From Halochromatium glycolicum (GTDB taxonomy: Bacteria; Pseudomonadota; Gammaproteobacteria; Chromatiales; Chromatiaceae), in NCBI RefSeq assembly GCF_016584085.1, contig NZ_NRSJ01000004.1:62001-126000 (forward strand): a stretch of 64,000 nt of DNA, given 5' to 3'. This document shows, one piece after another, positions 26,232-37,900 of this stretch (position 1 is its first letter; every line of letters starts with the position of its first letter). The translations under genes were made by a program, and so were the position numbers. The notes under the pieces were generated by a model. It saw only the letters and a program-made list of their open reading frames with translations, was not told where the DNA came from and made no database searches.

Positions 26232-27338
26232 ATGCCAACCACCGAAACCTTCTACGAGGTGATGCGCCGCCAGGGGATCACCCGGCGCAGCTTCATCAAG
26301 TTCTGCAGTCTGACCGCGACCGCGCTCGGCCTCGGGCCGAGCTTCGCCGGCAAGATCGCCCATGCGATGGAGACCAAGCCGCGCACGCCGGTGCTTTGGC
26401 TGCATGGGCTGGAGTGCACCTGCTGCTCCGAATCCTTCATCCGCTCAGCCCACCCGCTGGTCTCCGACGTGGTGCTGTCGATGATCTCGCTCGACTATGA
26501 CGACCTGATCATGGCCTCGGCCGGACATCAGGCGGAGGCCATCCTCGAGGAGATCACGCACAAGTACAAGGGCAACTACATCCTCGCGGTCGAGGGCAAC
26601 CCGCCGCTCAACCAGGACGGCATGAGCTGCATCATCGGCGGGCGGCCGTTCGTCGAGCAGCTACAGGAGGTGGCGAAGGACTGCAAGGCGATCATCGCCT
26701 GGGGGAGCTGCGCGTCCTGGGGCTGCGTACAGGCCGCACGCCCGAACCCGACGCAAGCAACCCCGGTCGATCAGGTCATTCGCGACAAGCCGATCATCAA
26801 GGTCCCTGGCTGCCCACCGATCGCCGAGGTCATGACCGGCGTGCTCACCTACATGCTCACCTTCGAGCGCGTCCCGAAGCTCGACCGCCAGGGCCGCCCG
26901 GTGATGTTCTACGGCCAACGCATCCATGACAAGTGCTACCGCCGGCCGCACTTCGACGCCGGGCAGTTCGTCGAGGAATGGGACGACGAGGCCGCGCGCA
27001 AAGGCTACTGCCTCTACAAGATGGGCTGCAAGGGACCGACCACCTACAACGCCTGCTCGACCGTGCGCTGGAACGACGGGGTCTCGTTCCCGATCCAGTC
27101 CGGCCACGGCTGCATCGGCTGCTCTGAGGACGGCTTCTGGGACAAGGGCAGCTTCTATCAGCACGTTACCGACACCCACGCCTTCGGCGTCGAGGCCAAT
27201 GCCGACAAGGTCGGTCTTGGAGCCGTCGGTGTCGTTGGCGCCGCCATCGGCGCGCATGCCGCCTACTCGGCGATTCACCGCGCCAAGCAGCAAGACAACC
27301 AACCCTCCGATGCCAGCCCCGCAGGTGACGACCGATGA
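26232..27338 (+). CDS. hupS: Membrane-bound uptake [NiFe]-hydrogenase small subunit, O2-tolerant type
   Basis: A 368-residue subunit; ATG 26232 follows a GGAGG site. The Tat signal has RRSFIKFC (18-25). The proximal-cluster motif is ECTCCSES (Cys62, Cys64, Cys65) and [19 protein letters not shown] gives Cys160 and Cys165, then VPGCPP Cys194. Cys64 and Cys165 are the two extra cysteines that, in group 1d enzymes, hold a [4Fe-3S] cluster protecting against O2. Medial/distal cluster cysteines follow ([31 protein letters not shown]). A C-terminal hydrophobic helix ([20 protein letters not shown]) anchors it to the membrane. Overlaps hupL by ATGA. Confidence 0.96.
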   Translation: MPTTETFYEVMRRQGITRRSFIKFCSLTATALGLGPSFAGKIAHAMETKPRTPVLWLHGLECTCCSESFIRSAHPLVSDVVLSMISLDYDDLIMASAGHQAEAILEEITHKYKGNYILAVEGNPPLNQDGMSCIIGGRPFVEQLQEVAKDCKAIIAWGSCASWGCVQAARPNPTQATPVDQVIRDKPIIKVPGCPPIAEVMTGVLTYMLTFERVPKLDRQGRPVMFYGQRIHDKCYRRPHFDAGQFVEEWDDEAARKGYCLYKMGCKGPTTYNACSTVRWNDGVSFPIQSGHGCIGCSEDGFWDKGSFYQHVTDTHAFGVEANADKVGLGAVGVVGAAIGAHAAYSAIHRAKQQDNQPSDASPAGDDR

Positions 27339-29152
27339 CCGTGACCGCGAATCCGACCCCGCACCAGACGCGCTCGCCGAACGGCTTCAGCCTGAACAAC
27401 AGCGGCCAGCGCGTCGTCGTCGATCCGGTGACCCGCATCGAGGGCCATATGCGCTGCGAGGTCAACCTGGACGAGAACAACGTGATCCGCAATGCGGTCT
27501 CGACCGGCACCATGTGGCGCGGCCTCGAGGTGATCCTGCACGGACGCGATCCGCGCGACGCCTGGGCCTTCACCGAGCGCATCTGCGGCGTGTGCACCGG
27601 CACCCACGCGCTCACGTCGGTGCGTGCGGTCGAGGACGCGCTCGGCATCCCGATCCCCGAGAACGCGAATTCGATCCGCAACATCATGCAGCTGACGCTG
27701 CAGGCCCAAGACCATCTGGTGCACTTCTACCACCTGCACGCGCTGGACTGGGTGGACGTGGTCGCCGCGCTCAAGGCCGATCCGAAAGCGACCGCAGCGC
27801 TCGCCCAATCGATCAGCAACTGGCCGATGTCGTCGCCGGGCTACTTTCGCGATGTGCAAAGCCGCATCAAGCGCTTCGTCGAGTCCGGTCAGCTCGGCCC
27901 CTTCATGAACGGCTACTGGGGCAACCCGGCGTACAAGCTGCCGCCCGAAGCGGATCTGATGGCGGTCGCGCACTACTTGGAGGCGCTGGATTTCCAGAAG
28001 GAGATCGTCAAGATCCACACCATCTACGGCGGCAAGAACCCCCACCCGAACTGGCTGGTCGGCGGCATGCCCTGCGCCATCAACGTCGACGACGTCGGAG
28101 CGGTCGGGGCGGTCAACATGGAGCGGCTGAATCTGGTCTCGTCGATCATCGACCGGACCATCGCGTTCATCGATCAGGTCTATATTCCGGACCTGCTCGC
28201 GATCGCCTCCTTCTACAAGGATTGGACCTACGGCGGCGGGCTCAGCGGCCAGGCGGTGCTGTCGTACGGCGACATCCCCGATCACGCCAACGACGACTCC
28301 CCCGAGAACCTCCTGCTGCCGCGCGGGGCCATCGTCAACGGCGATCTCTCCAAGATCCATGAAGTCGACCTGCGCGACCCGGATCAGATCCAGGAGTTCG
28401 TCGACCATTCCTGGTTCCGTTATGACGACGAGTCCAAGGGGCTGCACCCCTGGGACGGCGTCACCGTGCCTCACTATGCGCTCGGCCCGAATGCCCAGGG
28501 CAGCGCGACCAAGATCGACGCCGTCGATGAAGGTGCCAAGTATTCCTGGATCAAGGCACCGCGCTGGCGCGGTCACGCGATGGAGGTCGGGCCGCTGGCG
28601 CGCTACGTCATCGGCTATGCGCAGGGCAACCCGGAGTTCAAGGAGCCGGTCGACAAGGTGCTCACCGACCTGGGGCTGCCTTTGAACGCGCTGTTCTCGA
28701 CGCTCGGGCGCACCGCCGCGCGGGGGCTCGAGGCCTCCTGGGCCGCGCACAAGATGCGCTATTTCCAGGACAAGCTGATGGCGAACATCAAGGCCGGCGA
28801 CACCGCCACGGCCAACACCGACGACTGGGAGCCCCGCCGCTGGCCGAAGCGGGCCAAGGGGGTCGGCACCACCGAGGCGCCGCGCGGCGCGCTCGGGCAT
28901 TGGGTCGTGATCGAGAAGGGCAAGATCGCCAACTACCAGGCGGTGGTGCCGACCACCTGGAACGGCTCGCCGCGCGACCCGCAAGGTAACATCGGTGCCT
29001 TCGAAGCAGCGCTGCTGAACACGCCATTGGCCAAGCCGGACGAGCCGCTCGAGATCCTCCGCACCCTGCACAGCTTCGATCCCTGCTTGGCCTGCGCCAC
29101 CCACGTGATGGCGCCGGACGGCGAGGAGATGACTCGGGTCAAGGTGCGATAG
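27335..29152 (+). CDS. hupL: Uptake [NiFe]-hydrogenase large subunit
   Basis: A 605-residue catalytic subunit. The N-terminal motif [17 protein letters not shown] is followed by L1 [20 protein letters not shown] and L2 [13 protein letters not shown], whose four cysteines bind the Ni-Fe site. The 15 residues after the L2 His ([15 protein letters not shown]) would be removed by HupD during maturation. It oxidises H2 on the periplasmic face together with HupS, being exported through the HupS Tat signal. Length is normal. Confidence 0.97.
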   Translation: MTVTANPTPHQTRSPNGFSLNNSGQRVVVDPVTRIEGHMRCEVNLDENNVIRNAVSTGTMWRGLEVILHGRDPRDAWAFTERICGVCTGTHALTSVRAVEDALGIPIPENANSIRNIMQLTLQAQDHLVHFYHLHALDWVDVVAALKADPKATAALAQSISNWPMSSPGYFRDVQSRIKRFVESGQLGPFMNGYWGNPAYKLPPEADLMAVAHYLEALDFQKEIVKIHTIYGGKNPHPNWLVGGMPCAINVDDVGAVGAVNMERLNLVSSIIDRTIAFIDQVYIPDLLAIASFYKDWTYGGGLSGQAVLSYGDIPDHANDDSPENLLLPRGAIVNGDLSKIHEVDLRDPDQIQEFVDHSWFRYDDESKGLHPWDGVTVPHYALGPNAQGSATKIDAVDEGAKYSWIKAPRWRGHAMEVGPLARYVIGYAQGNPEFKEPVDKVLTDLGLPLNALFSTLGRTAARGLEASWAAHKMRYFQDKLMANIKAGDTATANTDDWEPRRWPKRAKGVGTTEAPRGALGHWVVIEKGKIANYQAVVPTTWNGSPRDPQGNIGAFEAALLNTPLAKPDEPLEILRTLHSFDPCLACATHVMAPDGEEMTRVKVR

Positions 29153-29162
29153 GGGGCCGCTG

Positions 29163-29891
29163 ATGAGCATTACGAGCGAAGACCTGCTGCGCGAGAAGCG
29201 TCGCGCGAGCGTTCCAAAGGCGCGGCGCACCGCCGTCTATGTCTACCAGACGCCGCTGCGCATCTGGCACTGGGTAAATGCGCTGGCGATTACGGTGCTG
29301 GCGATCACCGGCTGGTTCATCGCCAACCCGCTCCCGTCGCTGGCGGGCGAGGCCAGTGACCATTTCGTGATGGGCTACCTGCGCTTCTTCCATTTCGCGG
29401 CAGGCTATGTGTTTGCGGTGGGTTTCCTGTTTCGCATCTATTGGGCCTTCGTCGGAAACAGCTACTCGCGGCAGCTGTTCACCTTGCCGTTCTGGCGGCG
29501 CAGCTTCTGGACCGAGCTGTGGCACGAGGTCCGCTGGTATGCATTCAAAGAGCCCGAGCCGCACAAGTATTACGGCCACAACCCGTTGGCTCACCTGTTC
29601 ATGGTCGTGATCATCACGGTCGGTGGGCTGGTGATGATCGTCACCGGCTTCGCCCTCTATTCCGAGCAGACGGGCCTGGGCAGCTGGCAGGACGAGCTGT
29701 TCGGGTGGGTGATCCCGCTCGTGGGCCAGAGCCAGGATGTGCGGCTTTGGCATCACTGGGGGATGTGGGTGATCGTCGTGTTCGTTATGCTGCACGTCTA
29801 TACCGCGATCCGCGAGGACGTGATGTCGCGCCAAAGCCTGATCAGCACCATGATCAGCGGTTGGCGGATGTTCAAGGACGACCGGCCATGA
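29163..29891 (+). CDS. hupC: Hydrogenase b-type cytochrome subunit
   Basis: A 242-residue integral membrane protein with four helices and the family's haem-ligand histidines, starting VYVYQTPLRIWHWVNALAIT. Other landmarks are HFAAGYVFAVGFLFRIYWAF, YGHNPLAHLFMVVIITVGGL and HHWGMWVIVVFVMLHVYTAI. It anchors HupSL and passes electrons to quinone. It lies 10 bp after hupL and overlaps hupD by ATGA. Confidence 0.95.
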   Translation: MSITSEDLLREKRRASVPKARRTAVYVYQTPLRIWHWVNALAITVLAITGWFIANPLPSLAGEASDHFVMGYLRFFHFAAGYVFAVGFLFRIYWAFVGNSYSRQLFTLPFWRRSFWTELWHEVRWYAFKEPEPHKYYGHNPLAHLFMVVIITVGGLVMIVTGFALYSEQTGLGSWQDELFGWVIPLVGQSQDVRLWHHWGMWVIVVFVMLHVYTAIREDVMSRQSLISTMISGWRMFKDDRP

Positions 29892-30733
29892 CAGAAGCGA
29901 CGAGTGGGCAGTGGCGAGTGACGAGTGATTCCGGGGGAGGTCTGGCTCAGGGGCCGCGGATACTGCTGCTCGGCATCGGCAATCTGCTCTGGGCGGACGA
30001 AGGCTTTGGCGTGCGCTGCATCGAGGTGATGGCGGCGCGCTATCGGTTCGGCGCGAACGTGACCTTGCTCGATGGTGGCACGCAGGGCCTCTATCTCATC
30101 GATCAGGTGCGCGCAGCCGATGTGCTGGTGGTCTTCGATGCGGTCGATTACGGGTTGCCGCCCGGAACGCTGAAACGGGTCGAGGGCGACGAGGTCCCGA
30201 GGTTTCTCGGCGCCAAGAAGATGAGCCTGCATCAAACCGGTTTCCAGGAGGTCCTGGCGCTCGCCGATCTGTTTGGCGACGCTCCCGACCGGCAGTTGCT
30301 GATCGGCGTGCAGCCGGTCGAGCTGGAGGACTTTGGCGGCAGCCTGCGCCCGGCGGTCAGGGCGGCTGTCGATCCGGCGATCGCGCTGGCGTTGACGTAC
30401 CTGGCCGGGCTCGGGATCGAACCGATCGAGGACGACCCCTTCGTTGCGGTGCCGAGCGCAAGCGGTGCGTCGTCGCACCTATCCTCGCCGGGGCCAACAA
30501 TGGGGCCAGTACTGGGCTCAGCACGGCCGGACCGTCCGCATCCGGCGCTCGATCTCGCGGCGTATGAGCAAGGTCGGCCGTCGCCCGAAGCGGCGTGCCG
30601 ACGCGGCGACGCGCGGGTGCTAGCGCGGATGGGTGCGTGCAGTGTGGAACGCGCACGAGGCCGATCTGGGCGCGGCGATGAAACAGACCAGGAAGATGAA
30701 ACAGACCAGGAAATAGGATTCAGCAATGAATGA
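29888..30733 (+). CDS. hupD: Hydrogenase maturation endopeptidase HupD with extended tail
   Basis: A 281-residue protein, longer than the usual ~200. The core starts ILLLGIGNLLWADEGFGVRC (Ni-ligand Glu), continues DVLVVFDAVDYG (Asp) and SLHQTGFQEVL (His), the three metal-sensing residues of HyaD/HybD proteases. It cleaves the HupL C-terminal peptide after Ni insertion. The N-terminus has a short insert encoded by GAGTG-rich repeats. The family-like C-terminus runs to about EAACRRGDARVLARMG, then a charged tail includes a duplicated DETDQE encoded by a tandem repeat. Its end overlaps the hupH start by 8 bp. Confidence 0.92.
   Translation: MTEATSGQWRVTSDSGGGLAQGPRILLLGIGNLLWADEGFGVRCIEVMAARYRFGANVTLLDGGTQGLYLIDQVRAADVLVVFDAVDYGLPPGTLKRVEGDEVPRFLGAKKMSLHQTGFQEVLALADLFGDAPDRQLLIGVQPVELEDFGGSLRPAVRAAVDPAIALALTYLAGLGIEPIEDDPFVAVPSASGASSHLSSPGPTMGPVLGSARPDRPHPALDLAAYEQGRPSPEAACRRGDARVLARMGACSVERARGRSGRGDETDQEDETDQEIGFSNE
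30681..30714. repeat. 17-bp tandem duplication in the hupD tail
   Basis: GATGAAACAGACCAGGA occurs at 30678-30694 and again at 30696-30712, one base apart (period 18), encoding DETDQE twice. The period keeps the reading frame. It is outside the conserved protease core. Confidence 0.7.
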
Positions 30734-31670
30734 TCCGTTCAACGATGATCCGCAGCCGCGACCCGTCGGCGTTGTCGGGCCAGGAACCCAGCCGATGGGC
30801 GATGACGGCGTTGCACTGGAATACCTGGCGATGCCGGGCGCGATGCAGACCTACCAGCCGCCGCCGTTGCCGGACCGCGACGAGATCGCCGACTGCGCCG
30901 AGGGGCTGCGCCTGCTCGTCGCGCTGCAGCGGCTGCTGCCGAGCTACCGCGTCGGCGCGCTGCCGCAGGTTCTGGATCTGAGTCGCCTGCCGCGCAATGA
31001 CTATCGCCTAGTGGCCGACACGCTGGGCGAAGGCGAGGTCAGTATCCGATCAGGCGCGCGGACGGCGCAGGAGACCCGTCTCGCCGGGGTCTGGCGGGTG
31101 CGAGAGCCCGGCCAAGACGAAGGAAGTGGGCGCGACGTGCTCGAGGTGTGTGCGGTGCCCGGCTTCGTGCACTTCGCCACCTTTGGCGACGCTGCCAGCG
31201 CGATCGATGCCGAGGACCCTGCCGAGCCCGGGCTGATGAACGCCCCAGGCGTGATCGCGGAGCTGAATGCGGCCTTGGCAGCGCGCCAGAACGGCAGTGT
31301 CAACGAGCCCAGGACGATCAATCTCGATCTCCTGCCGCTGACCGCGGCCGATCTCGCGCATCTCGAACGGCGGCTTGGGCGCGGACCGACCGCGATCCTC
31401 TCGCGCGGCTACGGCAATTGCCGTATCACCGCCACGGCGATCCGCGATCTCTGGTGGGTGCGGTACTTCAACAGCGATGACCGGCCGATCATGAATACGC
31501 TCGAGGTGACCGATGTGCCGGTGGCGGCGCTCGCGGCCCAGGAGGATGTCGTCGACAGCGCCGAGCGCCTGGCCGAGATCCTGCAGGCGCTCGCGCCGGG
31601 GAGCATGGATCGCGATGGGGGGATCGGGCGGTCATCGTGCGAGGAATCCGAAGCACGCATCGACGGTTAG
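30726..31670 (+). CDS. hupH: Hydrogenase assembly protein, HupH/HyaF family
   Basis: A 314-residue cytoplasmic protein. The C-terminal half (PGVIAELNAALAARQNGSVN, LDLLPLTAADLAHLERRLG, LSRGYGNCRITATAIRDLWW and NSDDRPIMNTLEVTDVP) is the HupH/HyaF signature. Members (HoxQ in Cupriavidus) help mature membrane-bound hydrogenase small subunits, notably those used in air. The start overlaps hupD. The position between hupD and hybE agrees with this role. Confidence 0.92.
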   Translation: MNDPFNDDPQPRPVGVVGPGTQPMGDDGVALEYLAMPGAMQTYQPPPLPDRDEIADCAEGLRLLVALQRLLPSYRVGALPQVLDLSRLPRNDYRLVADTLGEGEVSIRSGARTAQETRLAGVWRVREPGQDEGSGRDVLEVCAVPGFVHFATFGDAASAIDAEDPAEPGLMNAPGVIAELNAALAARQNGSVNEPRTINLDLLPLTAADLAHLERRLGRGPTAILSRGYGNCRITATAIRDLWWVRYFNSDDRPIMNTLEVTDVPVAALAAQEDVVDSAERLAEILQALAPGSMDRDGGIGRSSCEESEARIDG

Positions 31671-31730
31671 TGCCGTGTCGCGCCGTGTTGCGCCGAGTTG
31701 CGCCGTGTTGCGCCGTGTTGTGCAAAGGGG
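31671..31730. repeat. 10-bp tandem repeat, unit GCGCCGTGTT, plus G9 tract
   Basis: Five to six adjoining 10-bp units (TGCCGTGTCG, CGCCGTGTTG, CGCCGAGTTG, CGCCGTGTTG, CGCCGTGTTG) follow directly after the hupH stop and run into a run of nine G (31727-31735). The unit equals about one helical turn. It fills most of the 88-bp gap before hybE in an otherwise tightly packed operon. Confidence 0.85.
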
Positions 31731-31758
31731 GGGGGTGCTGCGGACGCGCGCTGGTTCT

Positions 31759-32271
31759 ATGATCCGCCCCATGGCAATCCCTTCTGCAGATCCTGGCGCG
31801 ATGGCGTCTCCCGAGTGCCAGCTCGCCGCTGTCTTCGAACAGATCCATCAGCAGCGGATGCTCGGGTTGCCGATCCTGAACCCTGCGCTGCGGGTCGCGG
31901 TGATCGGCGGGCGGCGCTGGCAAGACGACTGGGTCGGCGTCCTGATCACGCCCTGGTGCATGAACCTGGTGCTGCTGCCCGGTTCCGGTTCCGCCCGGCG
32001 GCCTGGAGCGGTTGGCAGCACGCTCTGCATCAGGCTACCCGCTGGAACCTTCGAGCTGATCGCGAGCTACGAGCCCGATATCGGGTCCTTCGCCGCCTGC
32101 TCGCTGTTCTCTCCGATGCAGGGCTTCGCCGATCAGCCGAGCGCCGTCGCGGTGGCCGAGACGGTCATCGCCGGGTTGTTCGAGCCGCAACCGGCCGGCG
32201 CCCGGCCCGCTAGCGAGAACCGGCCCGGCATCAGCCGTCGTGACCTCCTGCGCGGCAAGCTCCGGGGCTGA
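31759..32271 (+). CDS. hybE: [NiFe]-hydrogenase assembly chaperone, HybE family
   Basis: A 170-residue protein with the HybE pattern: VFEQIHQQRMLGLPILNPAL, VAVIGGRRWQDDWVGVLITP, WCMNLVLLPG and FELIASYEPDIGSFAACSLF. HybE/HoxT-like proteins bind hydrogenase precursors and coordinate maturation with Tat export. The start at ATG 31759 is inferred; ATG 31771 is an alternative, and no strong ribosome site is visible after the repeat tract. The C-terminal tail (ISRRDLLRGKLRG) is basic. Confidence 0.85.
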   Translation: MIRPMAIPSADPGAMASPECQLAAVFEQIHQQRMLGLPILNPALRVAVIGGRRWQDDWVGVLITPWCMNLVLLPGSGSARRPGAVGSTLCIRLPAGTFELIASYEPDIGSFAACSLFSPMQGFADQPSAVAVAETVIAGLFEPQPAGARPASENRPGISRRDLLRGKLRG

Positions 32272-32287
32272 GCCCGGGCGCATCCTG

Positions 32288-33775
<1,488 letters not shown>

Positions 33776-34064
33776 ACGTCCACCGTCCCGAGCTCGGTCC
33801 GGTAGCCGAACCCGCGCAGCACCCACTCGTCTCCCTGATTGACGATCCGCGTTGCCGACGCCCATCCCTGGGCTCGCCAACGAAATCCCCAGGTCGTGTA
33901 CTATCTGCCTCCAGCCGGCCGCAGCCTTGGCCGAAAGCGGCGACTCCCACGTCAGCCCCGGTCGCGATCATGCGCTCAGAAGGCCATTCGCCGTTGAACG
34001 CGTCGAGCGGTCGGGACGCCCTCTCGACGTGGCCACCGGGGTGAACAGGATCGAAGCGATTCAG
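33776..34064. other. Intergenic; possible gene-end remnant on the minus strand
   Basis: On the minus strand 33778-33860 reads ATRIVNQGDEWVLRGFGYRT then ELGTVDV and a stop, which looks like a real protein C-terminus. A neighbouring frame upstream reads RQIVHDLGISLASPGMGVG. The pieces do not join and I cannot name the family. Nothing else is visible. Confidence 0.25.
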
Positions 34065-34856
34065 ATGGACCCATTCCAGGACATCGGTATCGGGCTGGTC
34101 TTGCTGACGTTCGCAGCGAGCTTCGCGGCCTGTTTCTTCTCGAGCTTGTCGGGCGGCGGCGCCGGTCTGATCCTGTTGCCGGTCTTGCTGTTCACCGGTC
34201 TGCCGTTCATCAATGCGCTGGCGAGCCACAAGCTGGCGGTCGGCTTCATCGGTATCGGCTCGACCCTGCGCTACGTGCGCGAGCGCCTCATCGACTGGCG
34301 GGTGTTCTGGTGGACGGCGCTGGTCGGTCTGCCGTTCGTCGTGCTTGGCACGCGTTTCGCGGCGGCGGTCCCCGGCGAGGTCATGGAGCCGCTGGTCGGC
34401 GGGGTGATCATCGCAATGGTCGGCATCACGCTGGCGCGCAAGGCGGCGCCGAATGTGTTCGATCCGGCTAGGTTGTCGCCGCGGCTGCTCCTCATCGGCT
34501 CGGCGCTGCTGATCCCGGCCGCGTTCTATTCCGGTTGGATCAGCGCCGGCAGCGGCGTCTTTACCACCTTCATCTACCTCTGGCTGCTGCGCTACGACCA
34601 GCTCCACGCCACCTCGATGACGCTCGCCGCCAACGGCATCTTTTGGAACGGCGTTGGCGCCGTCGCGCATGTCTTCATGGGCCATGTGATCTGGCCTTTG
34701 GCGCCCGGCCTGATAGCCGGTGCCCTGCTGGGCAGCTACCTAGGGGCGAGCTTCGGCATCAAGCGCGGCAACCGTTTCCTCCGATTCATGTTCCTTGGAA
34801 CCGCGGCGGTAACAGGCGTGCTGCTGCTCTGGCCGACGGTGCGTGGTTGGTTGTAG
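34065..34856 (+). CDS. TauE/SafE-family membrane permease
   Basis: A 263-residue protein with about eight membrane helices. It begins MDPFQDIGIGLVLLTFAASF and has the family's FFSSLSGGGAGLILLPVLLF near the N-terminus and the mirrored YSGWISAGSGVFTTFIYLWL in the second half, the inverted-repeat glycine motifs of TauE/SafE transporters. These export sulfite, sulfoacetate or other small anions. Sulfur metabolism in this organism makes sulfite export plausible, but no substrate evidence is present. ATG 34065 was chosen because upstream codons lack hydrophobic character. Confidence 0.85.
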   Translation: MDPFQDIGIGLVLLTFAASFAACFFSSLSGGGAGLILLPVLLFTGLPFINALASHKLAVGFIGIGSTLRYVRERLIDWRVFWWTALVGLPFVVLGTRFAAAVPGEVMEPLVGGVIIAMVGITLARKAAPNVFDPARLSPRLLLIGSALLIPAAFYSGWISAGSGVFTTFIYLWLLRYDQLHATSMTLAANGIFWNGVGAVAHVFMGHVIWPLAPGLIAGALLGSYLGASFGIKRGNRFLRFMFLGTAAVTGVLLLWPTVRGWL

Positions 34857-34961
34857 CACCAAGCGCCATCGCTGATACCGTTGACCTACGGGCTCGACTC
34901 GCCGCTCGATTCAATGGCTGCCGACTCGACCTGTCCGGCAGCCAGGACGAATGGCGTTGAC

Positions 34962-37900
34962 ATGGCGGACGACGAAAGGTCTAGGCAGACCCAAAGACCC
35001 ATCGACCACCTGCTTGATCGCTCCGTCCTGCTAGATTTGGAGACTGGTGCCGACGGCAGGGTGCACAAGATCGGCGCACTCCGTAGCGGATCGAGAGAGG
35101 GGCGGGTGTTCCGGCGTGAGGGCCGTTTCGAACTTGGCCGCGCCCTCGACGAGCTACGGCCTGCTGACCCCACCGGAGCGCGGCGATGTGATGGAGCGGG
35201 TGCGCCTGGGCGAGATCGCGATCCTTTACCTCTCGCCGGAGCGGCTGCGCAACCGCTCGGTGGCGGAGGTGCTGGCGAGCCGGGAGATCGGTTGCTGGGT
35301 GTTCGACGAGGCCCATTGCCTGTCGAAGTGGGGCCACGACTTCCGGCCGGACTATCTCTACGCCAGTCGCTTCATCCGCACGCTGGCCGAGCGCCAGCGG
35401 TTGCCGGTCCCGCCCGTGATCTGCTTCACGGCGACGGCCAAGCGCGACGTCACCGCTGAGATCCTGACCCACTTCCGCGACGAGCTGGGCCTGGAGCTGG
35501 CACTGTTCGAGGGCGGGGTGGAGCGCGACAACCTGGCCTTCGAGGTCCAGCTCGCCGGCAAGCATGAGAAGGACGCCCGCATCCACGCCATCCTCAGCGA
35601 GCATCTGGGGGGATCTGGCGGCATCGATGGCGCGCGCGTGGAGGCCGACGGCGCCGCCATCGTCTATGCCGCCCGGCGCAAGCGCACCGAGGAGCTCGCC
35701 GAGCGGCTGCAGCGCGAGGGTTGGGCCGCCGAGGCCTTCCACGCCGGCATCGACGCACCGGAGAAGAAACGCATTCAGGACGCCTTCGTCGCCGGCGAGC
35801 TGACGGTGATCTGCGCGACCAACGCCTTCGGCATGGGCGTCGACAAGGAGGACGTGCGGCTGGTGATCCATGCCGATGTCCCGACCTCGCTCGAGCACTA
35901 CATCCAGGAGGCCGGCCGCGCCGGGCGCGATCGTGCGCCCGCGCACTGCGTGCTGCTCTACGACCCGCAGGACATCGAGGCCCAGTTCGGCATGGAGGCC
36001 GTCTCCCAGCTCACCCAGCGCGACATCGCCGAGATCCTGCGTGGGCTCAAGCGGGCCAAGCCGAACCGCGACGGCGCCGTCGTCGTCACCTCCGGGGAAC
36101 TGCTGCGCGACGAGGAGCTTCGGCTCGGCTTCGACCCGGAGGCCCGCGATGCGGATACCCGGGTGCGCATCGCCATCTCCTGGCTGGAGCGCGCCGGGCT
36201 GGTGCAGCGCGACGAGAACCGCACCGGTGTCTTTCAGGGCCGGCCGGCGGTCGCCGATCTGGCGTCGGCGGAGCGCAGGATCGCGGGCTGAACCTATCCG
36301 CGACGCAGCGGGCGCGCTGGCTCGCGATTTCCTGCGCCGGCTCAATCAGCATCTGCTGGACGCCGGCGAGGCGGATAGCAACCCCGAGACGCTGCGGGCG
36401 CTGCTCAAGGGGCTAGCACTGGACGGCCGGGGGCTGGCCGGCGCCCGTGGCAGCCTGGACCTGCGCCAGCTCGACCGCGACCATTATCGCGTGCGACTGC
36501 ATCGCGACTGGCCGACGCTGACCCGGACCAGCGAGCGCCGGCGCGCCGTCGCCGAGCTGATCCTGCGCACGCTGCTCGCGAAGCTGCCGCCGGATGCGCC
36601 GGCCGGCGCCGATCTGCTGCTGCGTTTCGGCACCGACGAGCTGACCCGCGCGATCGCGAACGATCTGGTGCTCGCCGGCGAGATCCGCGACCCGCTCGCG
36701 GCGGTCGACCGCGGGCTAATGTTCCTGCACGAGCAGGGCGCGATCATCCTGCACGGCGGGCTCGCGGTGTTCCTCTCCGCGATGACCCTGCGCGTGCTGC
36801 CAGAGGCCAAGCGTCGGCGCTACTCGAAGGCCCAATACCAGCCGTTGGCGCAGCACTATGGCGAGCGGGTGTTCCAGATCCATGTGATGGACCGTTATGC
36901 CTGGCTCGGCGCCGAGCAGATCCGCCAGGCGCTCGGGCTGGTCGCCGGCTACTTCTCGTTGGGCAAGGAGGCGTTCGTGCGCCGCTTCTTTGGCGACAGG
37001 CGCGAGATGCTGACCCGCGCCACCACCGCCGAGTCGTTCGCGCGCATCGTCGATGCGCTGCGCAATCCGGCGCAGACCGAGATCGTCGCGGCGCCGATGG
37101 ATGGCAACCGGCTGGTGCTGGCGGGTCCCGGGGCCGGCAAGACGCGGGTCGTCGTGCACCGCTGTGCCTATCTGCTGCGGGTGCTGCGGGTGCCGGCACA
37201 TCAGATCCTGGTGCTCTGCTTTAACCGCGCGGCGGCACTGGAGCTGCGCCGGCGGCTGGCGGCGCTGGTCGACAACGACGCGCGGCACGTAACCGTCCAG
37301 ACCTATCACGGCTTCGCGATGCGCCTCACCGGGCATAGCTATGCCGAGGCGGGCGAACGGCGGTCTGGACTGACCGCGGCGCCGCAAGCAGCGCCGATTG
37401 GAGGGAGAGGCGGAGGAGCCCGCGGGGGAGAGCGTTCGGAAAAGCGAAAGCCCTTGCCAGCTGATTGCCGAGGGTGGTTGGGGCAAGCACGGCGAGCAAC
37501 GCACTGGCAGAGGCGGCGAACAGCCCCCTGCCACGGGCAGCAAGTTCGAGGATGAGGGTAGGGTCTTCTATGTCGGGATGACGCGCGCCCGAGAGACCCT
37601 GACGCTGTTCGAAATCAACGGCGGTGGCCATCCGCTCCTGCCGCTGCTCGATGCGGCGGCCAGCTTGACGCAAGAGAGCGCCGGCTCAGCGCCACGGGCC
37701 AACGGTGACTGGCTGCTGCGCGAGGCGCCGATCCTGGAGCCGCCGCCAGCCGCAGTCATAGCGCGCCGCTACACCCAGCTCACTCTAGCGGACCTGGATC
37801 TCGGCTATGCCGGGCGGCAGCCGCCGGGCGCGCCGATCCATCGCCGGCTTGCAGCACTCCAAGCCGGTGACGAGCTTGGATGGCGGCGAGAGGCAACCAC

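Noticed and set aside
27275-29230. Minus-strand frame of 651 codons opposite hupL
   Set aside because: No recognisable domains; hupL has all Ni-Fe ligands on the plus strand.
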